Shown: positions 20,790 to 29,849 of the stretch, piece by piece | Layout of the letters: each line of letters starts with the position of its first letter | How positions within the stretch are numbered: the first letter of the stretch is position 1 | DNA from: Doryteuthis pealeii | Taxonomy: Eukaryota > Mollusca > Cephalopoda > Myopsida > Loliginidae | Length of the DNA: 64,000 nucleotides | Direction of reading: 5' to 3' | NCBI GenBank assembly: GCA_023376005.1 | Contig: CM042143.1 | Coordinates: forward strand, 87,712,683 to 87,776,682 | The notes under the pieces: generated by a model | Seen by the model: only the letters and a program-made list of their open reading frames with translations | Told to the model about the DNA's origin: nothing | Databases searched by the model: none | Translations under genes and position numbers: made by a program

Positions 20790-20965
20790 TTTAGTGTTGG
20801 GGTTATGGGATCGGCCTGTCAGCTTGGCAGTCCGGTTTCAAATCACGCACAGGGCGGTCTTCCGATCTATAGCTCTGCTGATGAGGCCTAATAGGCCGAA
20901 ATGTACATACAGAGATTGATTTTTCTCGATTTGTTTAGCCATACATTTAATAGGTATTCCCGCCT
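20790..20965 (+). mobile_element. tRNA-like retroposon carrying a hammerhead core
   Basis: The segment GTTTAGTGTTGGGGTTATGG is A-box-like and CCGGTTTCAAATCACGC is B-box-like, about 35 bp apart as in tRNA-derived SINEs. About 40 bp downstream follows a complete hammerhead motif (20873-20914). A pol III-type head linked to a hammerhead is known from schistosome Sm-alpha repeats. The A box is imperfect and the borders unknown, so the composite element is an inference. Confidence 0.45.
20873..20914 (+). ncRNA. Canonical type I hammerhead ribozyme candidate
   Basis: Helix I pairs CTCTG (20873-20877) with CAGAG (20910-20914). Core CTGATGA is at 20878-20884. Helix II is GGCC/GGCC around TAATA (20885-20897), giving the preferred G10.1-C11.1 pair. 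GAAA is at 20898-20901. Minimal helix III is A-U, U-A, G-C with a UA loop; U16.1 is at 20908 and A17 at 20909, so cleavage would follow 20909. Every conserved core base is present. Its short helix III matches hammerheads reported in Penelope-like elements, which often act inefficiently as monomers. This is the best ribozyme in the window. Confidence 0.75.
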
Positions 20966-21376
20966 AATTCGTTATTAATTGATTAATTTTCAAGATTAGG
21001 TCCGACTCCAATTAAGCACTTATTCTCCCATATATATATATATAGATAGATAGATAGAAAAAAAATTTTTTGCTCGTTTTTATAGTTAAAATAGAAGCAT
21101 TATTTATAATACGATATATTTTTTTTCTTTTTTTTGAAGGCAAAATAATGCAGATTCATGTTGAAAAACATATTTATTGAAGTATTCTTAATTTTCGGAC
21201 AATATGCATCTTCAGAGAATTTATTATAGAGTTGAAAATGTTCCATCTGTGTTTTTAAAGTCAACTTGGTTCTAATGACGTTGAGTTGATGGAGATATGA
21301 AATGTAGAAGAGATCGTAATCTTCCGTTAAGATTTCAAATTCGGTCGAGATCGTGTAGGTCCGTTGAAATCCGTGG

Positions 21377-21379
<3 letters not shown>
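20966..21379. other. No gene; poly-T and a decayed motif
   Basis: TAGA/AT microsatellite at 21031-21058. On the minus strand at 21183-21225 are CTGAAGA and a later GAAA without matching helices. Nothing coding. Confidence 0.45.

Positions 21380-21412
<33 letters not shown>
21380..21412. repeat. (AT)n microsatellite
   Basis: Pure AT run. Confidence 0.95.
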
Positions 21413-21414
<2 letters not shown>

Positions 21415-21424
21415 GTCATCCAGA

Positions 21425-21545
21425 GAAACCGTGTTTGGACGTATCAGTGTGGTAGGCTGTCTATGGCTGGAATCAAACCCCAACCGAATTTTCATCAATC
21501 AGACTTCTTAACCACTGAGCTATCAGCCACCTGCATGGAAAGGGG
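21425..21545 (-). mobile_element. tRNA-derived SINE head, well kept promoter
   Basis: On the minus strand GGCTGATAGCTCAGTGGTTA fits an A box and GGTTGGGGTTTGATTCC a B box, spaced like a tRNA. Not the same as SINE A or B. No CCA, no clean acceptor stem and a downstream non-tRNA part (CCATAGACAGCC) argue for a retroposon rather than a tRNA gene. Confidence 0.55.
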
Positions 21546-21629
21546 TATAATTTAACTGATTTATACATAGTATACAGATATATACGTTACAACTACTAGT
21601 GAGCTCACATCCGCTTTATAGGAGAGCTA

Positions 21630-21706
21630 TATATATATATATATATATATATAGTCATCCACATACAGTCCTATTCGACGTATTACGCCTCTTCAGTGCG
21701 GCTAGA
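21630..21706 (-). ncRNA. (AT)n plus decayed hammerhead motif
   Basis: (AT)n at 21630-21652. Next to it, on the minus strand, CCGCA and TGTGG can form helix I, CTGAAGA is intact, and GGCGT/ACGTC is a five-pair helix II with a G-U. GAAA has become GAAT and helix III is disturbed. A relic, probably inactive. Confidence 0.4.
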
Positions 21707-21724
21707 ATATAAAAAAGTAAAGTT

Positions 21725-21975
21725 GACGGAGTAGTCTATTGTCAGTTTCGGTCGGACAGAGAGGGAGTCTGTCCCATTTTCGCTAGCACTAGACCATAGA
21801 GATTGTTTTTGCTTAGGTGGAACGCTACACCTACCGTCAGTTCTCCATTCAACCGCACAGATCAGATTAACCAATCTGTGCAACTCATCCTCTGAGTTGG
21901 CGGGGGCCGGCATCGAACCAGGAACCTTGAGATTCCCGGCCGGGTGCTCTACCAACTAAGTTGCGTGCGTGGACG
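21725..21975 (-). mobile_element. SINE A, best preserved copy
   Basis: The minus strand has AACTTAGTTGGTAGAGCACC (A box), AAGGTTCCTGGTTCGATGCC (B box), CGCCAACTCAG, then the SINE A body to the GTCGGACAGAGAG and TACTCCGTCAACT end. The tRNA-like part is close to a tRNA, so this copy could still be transcribed. A short duplication (CAGATCAGATTAACCAATCTG) sits in the body. Confidence 0.85.
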
Positions 21976-22234
21976 TGGGGTGATTGTGTGTGTATGTACG
22001 TGCGGATGCTTAAGGTATGTGATAAGTAGATATGTAAATGAAACATTATTTAAAAACGAACAGTTTTTTTATTTAGTCACAAATTACACCAAGGAATTAA
22101 CTGAGTTAATGAGAAAATTCCCCTAATTTTGTAATTATAAAATTTACGCATGCAAAAACTATCCTGATAGCTAACCCAGAATTTGTGGAATTTAAACAGC
22201 CCGAACGGACCGAACGTAAGATGGAATTTTCCAT

Positions 22235-22565
22235 GGCGCCTCCAGTGGTGTAATGGTTAGTAAGCTAGACAGTCAGATCATTACTAATAACTTCAAGTCT
22301 CATTGGGTACCCCATGCTTCCGGCTTTGTGTCATAACCAACCAAAACTTACTAAATAACTGTACGGGTTTTCCTGTTACCCTATATGGCCGGTATGAATC
22401 CAACTATACTCCCTCCAGCTATGGGTAAATAGTAGGGCTCTTCCACATTGGTACGGCAACCTGTCTAGGAGAAGGAAAACTCTGAATTCAAACCTCTTAA
22501 ACCCCGCTTAAGAAATTGACCTTGTGTCGCATCCTGCTAGTGCGGAGGGGTTGGTAAATATATAT
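22235..22565 (+). mobile_element. SINE B copy
   Basis: CCAGTGGTGTAATGGTTAG (A box), CTTCAAGTCTCATTGGG (weak B box), AACTATACTCCCTCCAGC, TATGGGTAAATAGTAGGGC, CCTGTCTAGGAGAAGG, TTGACCTTGTGTCGCATCC and the end GGAGGGGTTGGTAAATATAT. Confidence 0.85.
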
Positions 22566-22571
22566 ATGGCC

Positions 22572-22856
22572 GGTATTTGGAGGCGCGTGTTCTAATGGTT
22601 ATAGTCGCAGGAAATGGACTCGTCGACCCGAGTTCAATTCTTGGACGAGGCTGTTGGCATTTCACATGCCGCTAATACCCTTGGGAAAGGTATGAATCCA
22701 ATTCTCCCTCCAGCTATGGATGAATAGCAGGGCAGACTGGACTCTTTAACCATGGCTAGGTAACTAGTCTACGAGAAGGAAAACTCTGAATTCAAACCTG
22801 TTAAACCCCGCTTAAGAAATTGACCTTGTGTCACATCCTGCTCGTGCGGAGGGGTT

Positions 22857-22860
<4 letters not shown>
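22572..22860 (+). mobile_element. SINE B copy, tandem to the previous
   Basis: GCGTGTTCTAATGGTTATAG (A box), GAGTTCAATTCTTGGACGAG (B box), then the full SINE B body and end. It ends directly in a 52-bp (AT)n (22860-22911). SINE B copies here often end at (AT)n, as if the tail seeded the microsatellite. Confidence 0.85.

Positions 22861-22912
<52 letters not shown>
22860..22912. repeat. (AT)n microsatellite
   Basis: AT run continuing the SINE B tail. Confidence 0.95.
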
Positions 22913-22914
<2 letters not shown>

Positions 22915-22944
22915 GTGACCGGTTTTTAAACAGCAAACAATGCA

Positions 22945-23032
22945 GTTGGTTGGTTGGTTAGATTTTACGGCATGTCAACTCATTGGATTATTTTATGCCG
23001 AAGACGATTTTGTTAATTTCATTCTTGACAAG
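22945..23032 (+). repeat. R1 repeat, 5' fragment
   Basis: GGTTGGTTAGATTTTACGGC, ATGTCAACTCATTGGATTAT, GCCGAAGACGATTTTG, TTCATTCTTGA; an R2 element begins immediately after. Confidence 0.8.
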
Positions 23033-23940
23033 CAAAACCTGTGGATATACCACAGTATGATAATCTGATTATTACAAGGTTTGATATGTTTACTTAAGAT
23101 CTATTGCCAAATAGACCAATATGTAAAAAGTATAATAATCTTGAATTAACTCTCACTCTCGCTCTTTTTTCTCTTTCTTTCTTTCTTATTCATCTTTTCA
23201 TTGTTCGATTGAAACAGATTAGCGTTATCACTTCTGCACGCTCGCCCCTCTTTCTATCATTCCCGTACTCTGTTTCTGTCTATATATCTTTCTTTCTTTC
23301 ATCGATTGAAACAGATTAATGTTATTGTTTTCGCGTTATCACACTCTCTCTATATATATTTCTCGTACTCTTTCTTTTTTTCTTATAATATTTTTTCCTG
23401 TGTAGCATGCCCTTTCTTTCTTTATAATAAAAAGAAAATGGTCCATTATTTAGCTGAGGAGACGGCACTCGTAAGACAAGAATTCGTCATATAAGCAACA
23501 CCAGATAATAAGTATTCAATTTTTTGTCATTTCATCATGGACGATTTGGACGGTCTTATTTTTAACCAGAGGGTGTTGCAAGATAATATATGGCAACACG
23601 AGTATTAATATATAGATTGTATTTAATCTTGGACGATTTGGACTGTCTTATTTTTAACCAGAGGGTGTTGCAAGATGATAACAGCCTGTACTGCAAGGAA
23701 GGAACACGAGTATTAGTATATAGATTGTTTCATCTTGGACGATTTGGACGGTCTCATTTGTAACCAGAGGGTGTTGCAAGATGATAACGACCGTACAATA
23801 AAGCAACATAAGTATTAATATATAGATTGTATTTCATCCTGGACAATTTGGATGGTCTCAGTTTTAACCGGAGGGTGTTGCAAGGTGCAATCGATCGAAA
23901 GATTAAGGAACACGAGTAGTAATACACAGATTGTTTGTTT
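23032..23940 (+). repeat. R2 element with four tandem tail modules
   Basis: Body: AAAACCTGTGGATATACCAC, AGTATGATAATCTGATTATT, CT-rich tract, a duplicated ATTGAAACAGATTA block (23208, 23306), TGTGTAGCATGCCC, TAATAAAAAGAAAATGGTCC. Tail modules start near 23539, 23631, 23735 and 23842 with GGACGATTTGGACGG-like words, each ending in ACACGAGTATTAATATATAG-like sequence. Spacing is 92-107 bp. Tandem 3' modules are seen in some Helentron/Helitron-type non-autonomous elements, but I find no diagnostic ends. Confidence 0.8.
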
Positions 23941-24614
23941 ACACAGATGAGGAAAAAAGATATTTGGGAAATAAAATACAAACAAAAGCCATTGTCATTT
24001 ACTTAATGAATTTCCATATTCTGTTTCAATATCCGTTTATAAAAAAATCAATGCATCATCAATAAATGGCGGGTATTTTCATTCACGGGTGGAGAATATC
24101 CCCTAATGGAAAATATAAAATTCGATATGTACCCCTCCCCCCTTATAATCACCTCGAACAACAACAACAACAACAACAGCAGCTAAACAAAGCTCTTTTG
24201 TTGTTATCTTTTTAAATAAATCTTTAATGACAGCTTTTTAGCACGTATTTTCGACACTTGTTTTGGCGGGTTTTTTTTCGTATTTGTTTATCGTCGACAA
24301 CCGTCAAGCGTGAAATGAGATCTGATTGCGCATGCGTCATTGATCGTGCGTTGCAATGACTGGATCCGGAAGTGGGGATTACTCATCTGATCGATGACAT
24401 GTAATTCATGGATTTAGGGGACAAAAAAATTACCAGTTTGTAAATTGGTTCTTTCTTTTCTTTTCTTTTTTTTCAGATTTAGTAAAAAGAGTAAATCATA
24501 TTTATTTTTAAAAAGCACGCCTTGAGGTTGAGGTAGTTGCATAATTCACACTGATATCAGTGGTCGAATTTCAAGCATTTACGAGGTGCTAGGGAAGATC
24601 AAGTTTAAACATTG
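23941..24614. repeat. No gene; short (CAA)n
   Basis: (CAA)n at 24151-24180. The rest is AT-rich with no supported feature. Confidence 0.55.
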
Positions 24615-24885
24615 TGTAAGTTGGTTAGATTTTACGGCATGTCATCCCTTGTGGAGTTATTTTATGCCGTTAACATTGTTTTATTCATTCTTGCTGGGTA
24701 TCCAATATTTTTTCAATCTCAATTTTTAAACACATTTTTAACTCATTTTTTATATATCTAACCCATAGATCGGACACTAACAGGTACTACCACACCGGGT
24801 TAGAGTGGACCTGGAAGGGGTGCTTCACACTCCATAAAGCTCCAAAATTAAAACTTTAACATCAGATAGTTTAACGTCATGCTCA
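24615..24885 (+). repeat. R1 repeat copy, 5' half
   Basis: GTTGGTTAGATTTTACGGCA, TGTCATCCCTTG, TTATTTTATGCCG, ATTCATTCTTGCTGGGTATC, AACCCATAGATCGGACACTA, AGAGTGGACCTGGAAG, ACACTCCATAAAGCTCC, TTAACGTCATGCTC. Confidence 0.85.
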
Positions 24886-24889
24886 AGAC

Positions 24890-25009
24890 ATTAAGACCCT
24901 TATTACAACATTCAACATGTTTACTTAATAGCTATTGCTAATAGTTCGATATGTAAAATCTTCATTTAACTTCATTGTGTGTGTGTGTGTGTGTATGTAT
25001 GTGAGTCGA

Positions 25010-25069
<60 letters not shown>

Positions 25070-25455
25070 AATTCACTCTTTTTCTTTCTTTCTTCTTTCT
25101 CTTTTCATCATGTTTGATTGAAACAGAATATCGTTATCGCTTCCGCATGCTCACCCCTCTCTTTATTTTCCCCTATTCTTTTCTTTCTTTCATTCTTTTT
25201 ATTATATTTTTTCTGAGTAGCATATCCTTTTTCTCGCCTTTCTTTCTTTTTAATAAAAACGGAATGGTCCATTATTTAGCTGAGATGACGACACCCATAA
25301 GAAATAAGGATTCGGCGGATAAGCAACACCAGATAACCAGCATTTTAATTTTTGCATTTCATCTTGGACGATTTGGACGCTGTCATTTTTAACCAGAGAG
25401 TGTTGCAAGATGATAACGGTCGTAAAAATAAGGAACACGAGTATTAATCTATAGA
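24890..25455 (+). repeat. R2 element expanded by (GT)n and (CT)n
   Basis: R2 order without the first 40 bp: TGTTTACTTAATAGCTATTG, (GT)n at 24977-24995, (CT)n at 25013-25060, GATTGAAACAGAATATCG, TAATAAAAACGGAATGGTCC, and one tail module ending CACGAGTATTAATCTATAG. It shows the CT-rich centre turning into a microsatellite. Confidence 0.8.
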
Positions 25456-25613
25456 TATTGTGCCGACTAATCTAGGATAGGGGTACTGAGTAGCTTTATA
25501 GGTGTTATTTAGATTTCTATGATATCATCCATCATCTCGTAGATGAGTTGCTATAGCAGCTCGTACTTAGAACCAGGTTTTCCAGATTATCCCTATTAGT
25601 CGAGAGATGTAAT

Positions 25614-25616
<3 letters not shown>

Positions 25617-25663
<47 letters not shown>
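25617..25663. repeat. (AT)n microsatellite
   Basis: About 46 bp of AT. Confidence 0.95.
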
Positions 25664-25667
<4 letters not shown>

Positions 25668-25815
25668 AGTGTATTTTGGCAGGATTTTTTCTTTTATACA
25701 AGTTTTGTTGAACTGTACAGACAATTCCTGTCAGACAAGTTTCTGGTTGATCCGTTCCAATTTTCGGGCCATCTTTCTGGTGTCGGGGTGTAACTACTAT
25801 AACAGTTCCCCAAAG

Positions 25816-25868
25816 GTTTCAAAACGAGCGCTTTCGGCAATACAATTTGCCATCCTCAGGTAGGAAAC
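25816..25868 (-). ncRNA. Candidate type I hammerhead with loop-containing helix I
   Basis: Minus strand: GTTTC, a CT internal loop side, AC, core CTGAGGA, one extra T, helix II GGCAA/TTGCC around ATTGTA, GAAA, helix III A-U and G-C with a CG loop, cleavage triplet CUC, then GT, a TT loop side and GAAAC. Helix I is therefore 2 + 5 pairs with a symmetric 2x2 internal loop, like loop-loop-stabilised type I hammerheads. The unpaired T at the base of helix II departs from the consensus and may reduce activity. The flank at 25715-25805 resembles 19700-19795 (CAGACAAGTTTCTGGTTGAT against GGACGAGTTTCTTTTCGAT), so both belong to one repeat family. Confidence 0.5.
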
Positions 25869-26239
25869 GATGGTATGATTTCGTGTCTCGTTTTTAATGA
25901 GAACGAGTAGTAGCAAGGAATTAGAAGTGGGAGGTAATAACCATTGGTAGTAGTAGGTTGTGGGAATGGTAGTGGTTCGAGCGAGCGTTGCAGTAGTGAT
26001 TTTTTTGTGGGAGGGGGCACAAGTATGAGAAGGGGAGGGATATAGTGGAAGGAGGATAGGCGGAAAATTATAAACATTTGAGAATATGTTGACTTATTTC
26101 AAAGTTTATTTTGTTTAAGGTAGGTTTTTTTTGTTTGATATATAAAGCTTCAATTATTTGAAGTTTTTTGTTTGTTTTTTTCTTTATGTAGTGTGCGTGT
26201 ATTTTCGGTTAGAATTTTGCGGTAGGTAGAGGGGGGTCA

Positions 26240-26242
<3 letters not shown>
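25869..26242. other. No gene recognised
   Basis: G-rich plus strand (25900-26060) whose reverse gives a 73-codon P/L/S-rich frame without motif. Unannotated. Confidence 0.45.
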
Positions 26243-26295
<53 letters not shown>

Positions 26296-26305
26296 ATATA
26301 ATAAG
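26243..26305. repeat. (AT)n microsatellite
   Basis: About 60 bp of AT with a small phase break at 26284. Confidence 0.95.
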
Positions 26306-26454
26306 GAATATTTCCTTATTTTAATGTCCTGGAAATGACGTTAAACTGTATCTGATGGTACCACATGACCTCGCTTAGTCTATGAATTTAAGTGGTGTAT
26401 TGTAGCACGCCTTATATACCAAAGCATTCCAACACTTTCTTCTCTTAGACCGGT

Positions 26455-26930
26455 TGTCCTATCAAGGTTAGAGAGTCTTTTTTCATGCTGCCTTGTTGAT
26501 GGCTATGCTGGTTCCTATGAAATTGTCCTAACATTTCCAACAAAGGCAAAAGTGTTTTTTTCATACTACCTCGGAGATTGCTATGTTGACTCTTATAAAA
26601 TAGTCCTATTCTTTTCTACCAAGACAAGAGTGTCCGTTTTAATACTACATCAGAGATGGCTATGTTGTCTCCTATAAAATAGTCTCACTCTTTCATACCA
26701 AGACAAGAGTCTTTTTAATACTACATCAGAGATGGCTATGTTGTCTCCTATAAAATAGTCCTACTTTTTCATACCAAGGCGAGAGAGTCTTTTTTAATAC
26801 TACATCAGAGATAGCTATGTTGTCTCCTATAAAATAGTCCTACTTTTTCATACCAAGGCGAGAGAGCCCTTTTAACAATATCTCGGTGATGGCTGTGTTG
26901 TTGTCTCCTTTGAAATTGTCTTTGTCTTAG
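26455..26930 (+). repeat. Tandem array, about six units of 75-80 bp
   Basis: The phrase GGCTATGTTGTCTCCTATAA recurs (26510, 26580, 26650, 26730, 26812, 26890 approx.), followed by AATAGTCCTACTTTTTCATA, CCAAGGCGAGAG and TACTACATCAGAG. Central units are nearly identical and outer ones diverged, as in arrays homogenised by unequal exchange. No coding or known satellite family recognised. Confidence 0.85.
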
Positions 26931-27197
26931 CGATAAACCAAAATACTTTATCAATATGCAATGTTCATGTCACATGTTCGAAATGGGCTTTAATAAATTT
27001 CCATATCTGTTGTCAGTTTGATTCATTTGTATTGTAAATCGATATGAGCCGAAGTAGTTCATCTCATTGCATAACTTCAGGTTAATTCCCATGTCATTAG
27101 AATGATTTCTTTCCTTGTCGTGTTGACCAATATCCCGAATTCAGACACACGAACACATTCAACCTCTTTAAAGATACGTTTAAACAGGAAAGGAAAT

Positions 27198-27198
<1 letters not shown>
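26931..27198. other. No feature recognised
   Basis: Unique-looking AT-rich DNA between the 78-bp array and an (AT)n tract. Confidence 0.4.

Positions 27199-27242
<44 letters not shown>
27199..27242. repeat. (AT)n microsatellite
   Basis: Pure AT run. Confidence 0.95.
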
Positions 27243-27243
<1 letters not shown>

Positions 27244-27244
27244 T

Positions 27245-27478
27245 TAAGTAAGTAAAGTCGTCGGGGTGGCCTAAGGTCGGTATCAGCCAATCAGTGAGGG
27301 AGTCTATCCCCTTTTCACTAGCGCTAGACCAAGGAGATTATTTTGCGTTTGAGGTGGAGCGCCACACCAACCATCAGCTCCTTACTTTACCGCACTGATC
27401 TCTGTGCTACTCATACGCTGAGTTGATGATGGCCGGTATCGAACTAGGAACCTTGTGGTTTCTAGCCGAACGCTCTAC
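27245..27478 (-). mobile_element. SINE A copy
   Basis: Reverse orientation: AAGTAAGTAAAGTCGTCGGG, CCTAAGGTCGGTATCAGCC, CGCTAGACCAAGGAG, TACGCTGAGTTGATGATGG, TATCGAACTAGGAACCTTG (B box) and GCCGAACGCTCTAC, part of the A box region. Followed by (AT)n and (GA)n to 27531. Confidence 0.85.
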
Positions 27479-27480
27479 AT

Positions 27481-27530
<50 letters not shown>

Positions 27531-27713
27531 AACACGAAGTTTTCTTTAGGATGAATATTTATTCTTGATGGTAATGTCGACGCTATAACGTTTCAGTTTT
27601 TTCAACCTTCTTCAGAACAGGTATTGAAATCTTCTGTGGAGATGTTAGGATCCTTCTTGTATGATTACGAGTAGTTAGTCGTATATTGGCGAATGGGGAA
27701 AGGTGTAATCGGA
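27479..27713. repeat. (AT)n/(GA)n and a hammerhead-like relic
   Basis: (CA)/(AT)/(GA) runs at 27478-27531. At 27583-27618 on the minus strand lie CTGAAGA, an extra A, GGTT.AAACT and GAAA followed by CGTTATAGC; helix III and helix I do not pair well. Same order as in the 12066 foldback arms. Confidence 0.5.
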
Positions 27714-28145
27714 GAGTTGGTTGGTTGGGTTTTATGGCATGTCAACCCATTGGGTTATTTTATGCCGATGTTTTTTTTTATTCATTCTTGATGGGGACTC
27801 AATTTTTTAAAACTCAATTTTTAAACACATTCTTTCAACTCATTTTGTTCTATTTAACCCAAAGATTGGACCCTAACAGGCAATACCACTCCAGGTTAGA
27901 GTGGACCTGGGAGTAATGGGTACTCCACATTTCTCAGAGCTCCAGAACTGGAACTTCACCATCAGATTAACCAGGACATTAAGACTCTCCGCCACCGCCT
28001 TCTAGCACATATATTATAAAAAGGGTTGGGGCTTGCCATAAGGGCAATAGGGTTGGAACAATCATATTTTCTAGTGATTGACGTAACAAAGTTGAGTGAT
28101 CGGTGTCTAGCTTAAGTAAGGACTAACGTGGAGTGTTGCATGTCA
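27714..28145 (+). repeat. R1 repeat, nearly complete
   Basis: GGTTGGTTGGGTTTTATGGC, ATGTCAACCCATTGGG, TATTTTATGCCGATG, ATTCTTGATGGGGACTCAAT, ACCCTAACAGGCAATACCAC, TAGAGTGGACCTGGGAG, CTCAGAGCTCCAGAACTG, AAGACTCTCCGCCACCG, GGGTTGGGGCTTGCCATAAG, GGTTGGAACAATCAT, then a diverged end with GGAGTGTTGCATGTCATGGA. Confidence 0.85.
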
Positions 28146-28148
28146 TGG

Positions 28149-28151
<3 letters not shown>

Positions 28152-28217
<66 letters not shown>
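28152..28217. repeat. (GA)n microsatellite at the outer edge of arm A
   Basis: 66 bp of GA. The second turn of the A-A'-A structure (59806/59807) falls in the corresponding GA tract. Confidence 0.95.
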
Positions 28218-28220
<3 letters not shown>

Positions 28221-28289
28221 CACTTCACTTCACTTGTTTTCTACATTCTTTCTCTCTGATCACATACCAAAATTATTTATACATATATA

Positions 28290-28700
28290 AAGGGCAGTTG
28301 TGTGTATATGTATGCCCGGGGGAAACTTCGAAAATAAAACAATCAACGACAAAGTAAATATATATACACATTAAATATCACCAGGGCTTGGTTTTTTAGC
28401 AAAAATAATAGAAATTTGATTTATATTCGTGAAGATAATTAAAAGATAAAATTGCATTTTTTTCATTTAATATTTTAGATAGTAGACATTAACATTTCTT
28501 TTCAGATTAGGTGGATCAATGTAAGGTCTTTTTTTTTTACATAGTTATTTAAATGGGGCATCTCACGAGGATTCAACTCAAGATTCAATAATAATGGATC
28601 TGCGGGACTAACTTAAAAAAAATCCCCCTCTACTCAGGCGACGTCGGGTAGCTGCTGCTATATAAAAAATCACAATTTTAACAGCCTTGCTCTTGTACTT
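28290..28700 (-). repeat. R3 interspersed repeat
   Basis: In reverse: GCAGCTACCCGACGTCGCCT, GAGTAGAGGGGGATT, CCGCAGATCCATTATTATTG, ATTATCTTCACGAATATAAA, TAGCAAAAATA-type block, CAAGCCCTGGTGATATTTAA, GTCGTTGATTGTTTTATTTT. A diverged second copy lies in the spacer at 43318-43620, proving that this is a dispersed family independent of the arm duplication. Confidence 0.7.
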
Positions 28701-29775
28701 CTGAATCGGTTAGAGGATATTACTCTCTTGTTATAAAGGGATTTTATTCTGCCTTCTCACTTTTACGACGGAATTGGGCAGTAATTTTACCAAACGGCGG
28801 TGAAAGAACATAAAACAATGAAATAAAAGTAATTTAAAAAATCGAGACAGTAAATATAACGTAAATGTTAGGTATTATTAACAAATACGCACATATAATA
28901 AGAAGAAAGAACAGAAAAAGGTAAAGGAGAGTCCAATGTTCTCCACCAACTTCAGGGTAAAATATATTAAGGGAATGTACAATGTCTCTTTCGAGAATTG
29001 CGCTACAAGTGTCAAGATTTAGCGACGAACTCGACGGAAGTGATATAAAATAATATTATCTTACACAGTTACCTCCCTTTGACCATTGCCAAACACAGAG
29101 ACCATGGGTCTTTCACCATCGCCTCTTGGGAGACCTTGTCCGATTAGCTAAGGGCCCTGTCCGCGACCAATCAGAGCACACGTTACTAGGCTTAGTTTAG
29201 CCGCCAACTTTGAAGATTGATACCACTGCAACAACATGCTTCATGAAGCCAGCTTACCTAGGAGCCGGTGACGCGTAACGTCAAACAAAGCTAGCAAGAC
29301 ATTCCTACCCGAGACAGTTAAGTTTCGCAAAGCATTATTTTGCAGCCAAACCCCCTACAACATTACACCCTACACTATTCAATTGTACAATTATAACACA
29401 TTTGTAAACCTCTCACACATTTTGTACGTCACAAGTTACATATTGTATATTGTATGATGTATATGCAATTTGTTTGATAAATGCATCGTATTATAAAGCC
29501 TTGTTGTGTTCTTTACCTGTTTGACTTTACCTTTATCTGTCTTCATAATTACCAACACTTTGCAAAATACTGTTGCAGATTTGTGAACTCGTAGTTAACA
29601 ACAGTGAAGAGGGTCTCATATTAAGCGCTAAAATTTGATGGCGTAGTTGGTTCCGAATTGACGGTTTAAGGATTGTCTTGTTATGTATATCTGTTGCTAT
29701 GGAGGTTTCGACCTATGAGTCAGCAATATTGGCATTTCAGTCTCGGAAGACTATAATATAGTTTTTGTGCCCTTG
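28701..29775. other. Unannotated; promoter- or LTR-like words
   Basis: No coding frame of note. 29160-29185 has GACCAATCAGAGCACACG (CCAAT-box-like) and 29488-29500 has GTATTATAAAGCC (TATA-like). A short solo LTR starting near TGTTAGGTATTATTAAC (28867) is possible, but I find no flanking duplication, so no element is called. Confidence 0.25.
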
Positions 29776-29780
29776 TAGTT

Positions 29781-29849
29781 ACAGCACCTCCTGTGACTGT
29801 AAAGTCCAATGTTAGAAAAACAATCTCGACCACAGATGTCGCATGTGAA
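29781..29849 (-). mobile_element. LINE C-terminal zinc-finger fragment
   Basis: The minus strand encodes FTCDICGRDCFSNIGLYSHR followed by RCC: a CxxC...H-type finger closing the ORF2 of some non-LTR retrotransposons, downstream of the reverse transcriptase. No transcriptase part is adjacent. After the finger the frame continues CNYKGTKT and soon stops. The copies at 58163-58233 and 61396-61469 are frameshifted. A similar finger of a different LINE lies at 43777-43858. Confidence 0.65.
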
